Source: an uncultured Clostridium sp.
Lineage (GTDB): Bacteria; Bacillota; Clostridia; Lachnospirales; Lachnospiraceae
Assembly (NCBI GenBank): GCA_958442925.1
Contig: CAUCIO010000089.1
Span: 1 to 8,713, forward strand
Reading direction: 5' to 3'
Length of the DNA: 8,713 nucleotides
Below the pieces are notes generated by a model. It was not told where the DNA came from. It was given only the letters and a program-made list of their open reading frames with translations, and searched no databases. Position 1 is the stretch's first letter. The number at the start of each line of letters is the position of its first letter. A program made the translations under genes and the position numbers. Positions 7,072 through 8,713 of this stretch are shown piece after piece.

Positions 7072-7604
7072 TCTGCTCTGCCCTTTTCCTGATGCCTGCT
7101 CTCCTGTTTTCTGCAGTCTCTTCTGTAAAAGTACAGCACCACCGCTTCCAGGCGGCGCTTCAAAACAATCTGAATCTCCTCCTTAGGGTGGATAGGCTTT
7201 GTAAGGATCCCGTAGATTCCCGTCCTGTTAGCACCGTACACATCTGTAAACAGCTGATCTCCTACAAACAGGCTTGTCTTTCTGTCCGTTCCCATCAGCT
7301 CCATGGCTTTCTCATAGCCGCCCCGGGCCGGCTTTCCCCCTTTATAAATATAAGGGGAATCTACCTGTGCGGCAAAGGAAGCTACTCTCGGCTCCTTATT
7401 GTTAGAAAGCAGACATGTCTTCATCCCCATATCCTTCAGACGGGCAAACAGCTGCAAAGCCCGCTCATCCGCCGGGGCGCCGTGGGGAACTAATGTATTG
7501 TCAATATCAAAAATCACTCCGCGGATCCCCTGCCTGTAAAAGGTCTCGTAGGGGATATCATAGGCGGAGTCTCTGTATTCCTTCGGATAAAATGTTCTGA
7601 ACAT
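7068..7604 (-). CDS. yqeG: YqeG-family HAD (subclass IIIA) phosphatase
   Basis: The 178-residue protein has the full set of HAD motifs: motif 1 FDIDNTLV with D33 (nucleophile) and D35, motif 2 LLSNN with S67, motif 3 K91 in GGKPARGGYEKA, and motif 4 VGDQLFTD with D116 and D121. There is no large cap domain, which fits subclass IIIA. It is a cytoplasmic phosphatase whose substrate is unknown; it is widely conserved in Firmicutes and in Bacillus subtilis lies at yqeG-yqeH-aroE. Here yqeH is absent and yqeG abuts aroE/aroK directly. The basic C-terminal tail (about 155-178) is poorly conserved. The ATG at 7604 starts one base after the nrdR stop, with an AAGGA inside the nrdR end, so the genes are probably translationally coupled. 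Confidence 0.92.
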   Translation of the reverse strand: MFRTFYPKEYRDSAYDIPYETFYRQGIRGVIFDIDNTLVPHGAPADERALQLFARLKDMGMKTCLLSNNKEPRVASFAAQVDSPYIYKGGKPARGGYEKAMELMGTDRKTSLFVGDQLFTDVYGANRTGIYGILTKPIHPKEEIQIVLKRRLEAVVLYFYRRDCRKQESRHQEKGRAE

Positions 7605-7605
7605 A

Positions 7606-8061
7606 CTAGTCCTTCTTCAACAGCTTTCCTATCTCTTCCATAAAGGTTCCCACGTCTTTGAACTCTCTGTACACAGAGGCAAAGCGCACATAGGCCACCT
7701 CGTCCAGATCTTTTAATTTGTCCATCACCAGCTCGCCGATGGCAGAGGTTTCAATCTCTCTCTCTTCCTTGTTGAAAATCTGATTTTCAATTTCGTCAAT
7801 GGTCTCGCTGATTTGCTGCGGTGAAACGGGACGCTTATGGCAGGAGTGAAGGATACCGGCTTCTATCTTGGAGCGGTCATAGAGCTCTCTGGAATTGTCC
7901 TTCTTAATTACCATCAGCGGCATAGTCTCCAGCTTTTCGTAAGTGGTAAATCGTTTTCCGCATGTCTCACACTGACGGCGGCGGCGGATGGAGCTGTTAT
8001 CGTCTGCCGGTCTGGAGTCAATCACCTTTGTATCAGAAGCATTACAAAATGGGCATTTCAC
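7606..8061 (-). CDS. nrdR: Transcriptional repressor NrdR
   Basis: NrdR represses ribonucleotide reductase genes in response to ATP/dATP balance by binding NrdR boxes. The 151-residue length is standard. The N-terminal zinc ribbon has C3, C6, C31 and C34 (CPFC and CETC), with the basic stretch RRRR at 26-29 beside it for DNA binding. The ATP-cone domain spans about 49-139 and includes VIKKDNSRELYDRSKI and VAYVRFASVYREFKD. The start is GTG at 8061, supported by the conserved family N-terminus MKCPFC and by an AGGAGG eight bases upstream. An ATG two bases upstream in another frame reads straight into TGA (see the separate start-stop entry). It is first in the operon nrdR-yqeG-aroE/aroK and has its own promoter. 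No nrd gene or NrdR box was noticed in the window. Confidence 0.97.
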   Translation of the reverse strand: MKCPFCNASDTKVIDSRPADDNSSIRRRRQCETCGKRFTTYEKLETMPLMVIKKDNSRELYDRSKIEAGILHSCHKRPVSPQQISETIDEIENQIFNKEEREIETSAIGELVMDKLKDLDEVAYVRFASVYREFKDVGTFMEEIGKLLKKD

Positions 8062-8075
8062 ATTCTTTTCCTCCT
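8058..8075 (-). promoter_or_regulatory. nrdR ribosome binding site with overlapping AUG-UGA start-stop
   Basis: AGGAGG (8075-8070) is followed six bases later by ATG (8063-8061) and at once by TGA (8060-8058). The true nrdR GTG start (8061-8059) shares bases with both. The out-of-frame AUG is at a good distance from the ribosome binding site and would be a stronger start codon than GUG. Initiation there would terminate immediately. Whether it limits nrdR translation is inference. Confidence 0.5.
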
Positions 8076-8093
8076 GTGTGATATATTGTCCTT

Positions 8094-8122
8094 ATTTTAA
8101 CGTACTGCCGGAAGATATGCAA
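8094..8122 (-). promoter_or_regulatory. Sigma-A-type promoter for the nrdR operon
   Basis: The -35 TTGCAT (8122-8117) and -10 TAAAAT (8099-8094) are separated by 17 bases. It lies in the 68-base gap between ymxH and nrdR, with a predicted start near 8087 and a leader of about 25 bases. Some read-through from ymxH is also possible, since no terminator is visible between the two genes. Confidence 0.7.
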
Positions 8123-8129
8123 GCTGTTT

Positions 8130-8378
8130 TCAGGCTTTTTGCTCCTTTTTGCACAGCTCCACCAAAATGATATCGTCCCCTATCTGCTTGACATCTCTCC
8201 ATGGAATCACGTATTCGCTCTCTCTTCCCAAAAATCCCCACAGGCACCCTGGTCCGGGAATAATGAGGGCCGTTATTCTGCCTGTACATATATCAATGTC
8301 CACGTCCCCCACAAAACCCAGACGGCTGCAGTCCCTGATATTGATCACTTCTTTTTGCTTCATCTCTGAAAGGCGCAT
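8130..8378 (-). CDS. YlmC/YmxH-family sporulation protein (PRC-barrel)
   Basis: This 82-residue protein matches the small YlmC/YmxH family throughout: an N-terminal MRLSEMKQKEVINI strand region, GFVGDVDIDICTGRITALIIPG at about 21-42, YVIPWRDVKQIGDDIILVE at about 56-74, and a short charged tail. These are PRC-barrel beta-rich proteins linked to sporulation in Bacillus and Clostridia; their biochemical role is not established. Placement beside nrdR fits the usual clostridial context. The ATG at 8378 follows AGGAG about nine bases upstream. A TATACT that could act as a -10 box lies near 8410, but no clear -35 goes with it. Family assignment is confident; function is not. Confidence 0.9.
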   Translation of the reverse strand: MRLSEMKQKEVINIRDCSRLGFVGDVDIDICTGRITALIIPGPGCLWGFLGRESEYVIPWRDVKQIGDDIILVELCKKEQKA

Positions 8379-8434
8379 GATTTAGACTCCTGTCATTTCC
8401 TTGCTTCCAGTATATGACAGCTGAACATCAAATT

Positions 8435-8468
8435 GCCCTGCTCCCGGATAAAATCCGGCGGGCAGGGC
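8435..8468 (-). terminator. GC-rich hairpin after the flavoprotein gene
   Basis: The outer arms GCCCTGC (8435-8441) and GCAGGGC (8462-8468) pair over 7 bp. The inner arms CCGGAT (8444-8449) and ATCCGG (8453-8458) pair over 6 bp around a 3-base loop, with a small asymmetric internal bulge between. In the minus-strand transcript it is followed by AAUUUGAUGUU, a weak U-tract. It lies 59 bases after the flavoprotein stop and before ymxH, where a terminator is expected. The stem is strong but the tail is poor, so efficiency is uncertain. Confidence 0.6.
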
Positions 8469-8494
8469 GTTCTCTGCTGTATTTAATGGTATGG

Positions 8495-8536
8495 TTTCTG
8501 TTTTCTGTACTGCTGCTTTCTGCTTTCTTACTGCTG
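8495..8536 (-). repeat. Imperfect 21-bp tandem repeat spanning the flavoprotein stop codon
   Basis: Two adjacent copies, 8536-8516 and 8515-8495, both begin CAGCAGTA and continue as AGAAA and CAGAAA blocks; 19 of about 22 aligned columns match with one gap. The first copy contains the last two glutamine codons and the TAA stop; the second is non-coding and reads CAGCAGTAC. It looks like a small slippage duplication at the 3' end of the gene. Confidence 0.55.
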
Positions 8537-8713
8537 GGGCGCATTGTCCTGAGCGTAAATAGAAGCCTCTGTTCCGGCTGTAGTGCCGAATACAATCACT
8601 CCTGTCAGCTCATTTCCCTCCAGGGCCTTATCTCCGTGAAGAGCAGTTCCTATGGCATCTCCAGCTGCGTAAAGTCCTGGGATTTCTCCCTCATCAGCTG
8701 TCACTGCATTGGC
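8528..8713 (-). CDS. FAD-dependent oxidoreductase (fumarate reductase/flavocytochrome c-like FAD_binding_2), C-terminal 61 residues
   Basis: Only the end of the gene is in the window, reading in frame from 8713 to a TAA at 8530-8528. The visible part carries the C-terminal FAD-binding signature of the fumarate reductase / flavocytochrome c / urocanate reductase superfamily: IPGLYAAGDAIG (11-22), then HG, GNELTGVIVFGTTAG (33-47) and a final helix. In this superfamily the GLYAAG...G segment contacts FAD and the GN-L-T-VVFG-AG helix closes the domain. The protein ends with a short hydrophilic tail DNAPQQ. The substrate cannot be deduced: it could be an enoate, fumarate or urocanate reductase or a 3-ketosteroid dehydrogenase-like enzyme. 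A GC-rich hairpin follows, suggesting its transcript ends before ymxH. Confidence 0.85.
   Translation of the reverse strand, partial: ANAVTADEGEIPGLYAAGDAIGTALHGDKALEGNELTGVIVFGTTAGTEASIYAQDNAPQQ

Noticed and set aside
7047..7493. Plus-strand frame of 148 codons opposite yqeG
   Set aside because: Shadow of yqeG, which has all HAD motifs and tight operon spacing.
8111..8413. Sigma-E/G-type sporulation promoter before ymxH
   Set aside because: A CATATACT near 8412-8405 resembles a -10 element, but no matching -35 is found at proper spacing, so it was not listed as a promoter.
1..8713. CRISPR array, tRNA, rRNA, insertion sequence or prophage genes
   Set aside because: No regularly spaced repeats, cloverleaf, transposase or phage-like protein was seen on either strand.

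Overview
The window looks like housekeeping chromosome from a spore-forming, low-to-mid GC Firmicute, most likely a Lachnospiraceae-type Clostridium. The reasons are a YlmC/YmxH sporulation-family gene next to nrdR, a yqeG-aroE gene order reminiscent of Bacillus and its relatives, a Firmicute-type EF-P, strong AGGAGG ribosome binding sites and sigma-A-like promoters. This placement is inferred from gene content only. Every gene I can support is on the minus strand, so transcription runs from high to low coordinates.

In transcription order: (1) the last 61 residues of an FAD-dependent oxidoreductase (8713-8528) end before a GC-rich hairpin at 8468-8435. (2) ymxH (8378-8130) encodes a small PRC-barrel protein. 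(3) A well-formed promoter at 8122-8094 drives a very compact operon, nrdR - yqeG - aroE/aroK (8061-5614). The nrdR/yqeG gap is 1 base and yqeG overlaps the next gene by 4 bases (ATGA). The third gene is a fused shikimate dehydrogenase-shikimate kinase. (4) efp (5547-4990) has its own promoter overlapping the aroE/aroK stop codon and is followed by a 15-bp hairpin. (5) A membrane-anchored N-acetylmuramoyl-L-alanine amidase (4791-4021) appears to start at TTG. (6) argS (3924-2155) has its own promoter and a short leader that could fold into a pseudoknot. (7) After a perfect 11-bp inverted repeat comes the N-terminal 682 residues of a SWIM/SNF2-family helicase (2048-1), which runs off the left edge.

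The genes combine aromatic amino acid synthesis (consecutive steps through shikimate), control of deoxyribonucleotide synthesis (NrdR), translation (EF-P, ArgRS), cell wall turnover (amidase), sporulation-associated functions (YmxH) and DNA or chromatin remodelling (SNF2). I see no phage, insertion sequence, CRISPR, RNA gene or defence island. The points most worth a second look are the AroE-AroK fusion, the start-stop AUGUGA overlapping the nrdR GTG start, and the structured argS leader. There is no convincing undescribed system. No gene-free stretch exceeds 300 bases; the largest gaps (4792-4989 and 8379-8527) hold the hairpins, possible promoters and a short tandem repeat described below.
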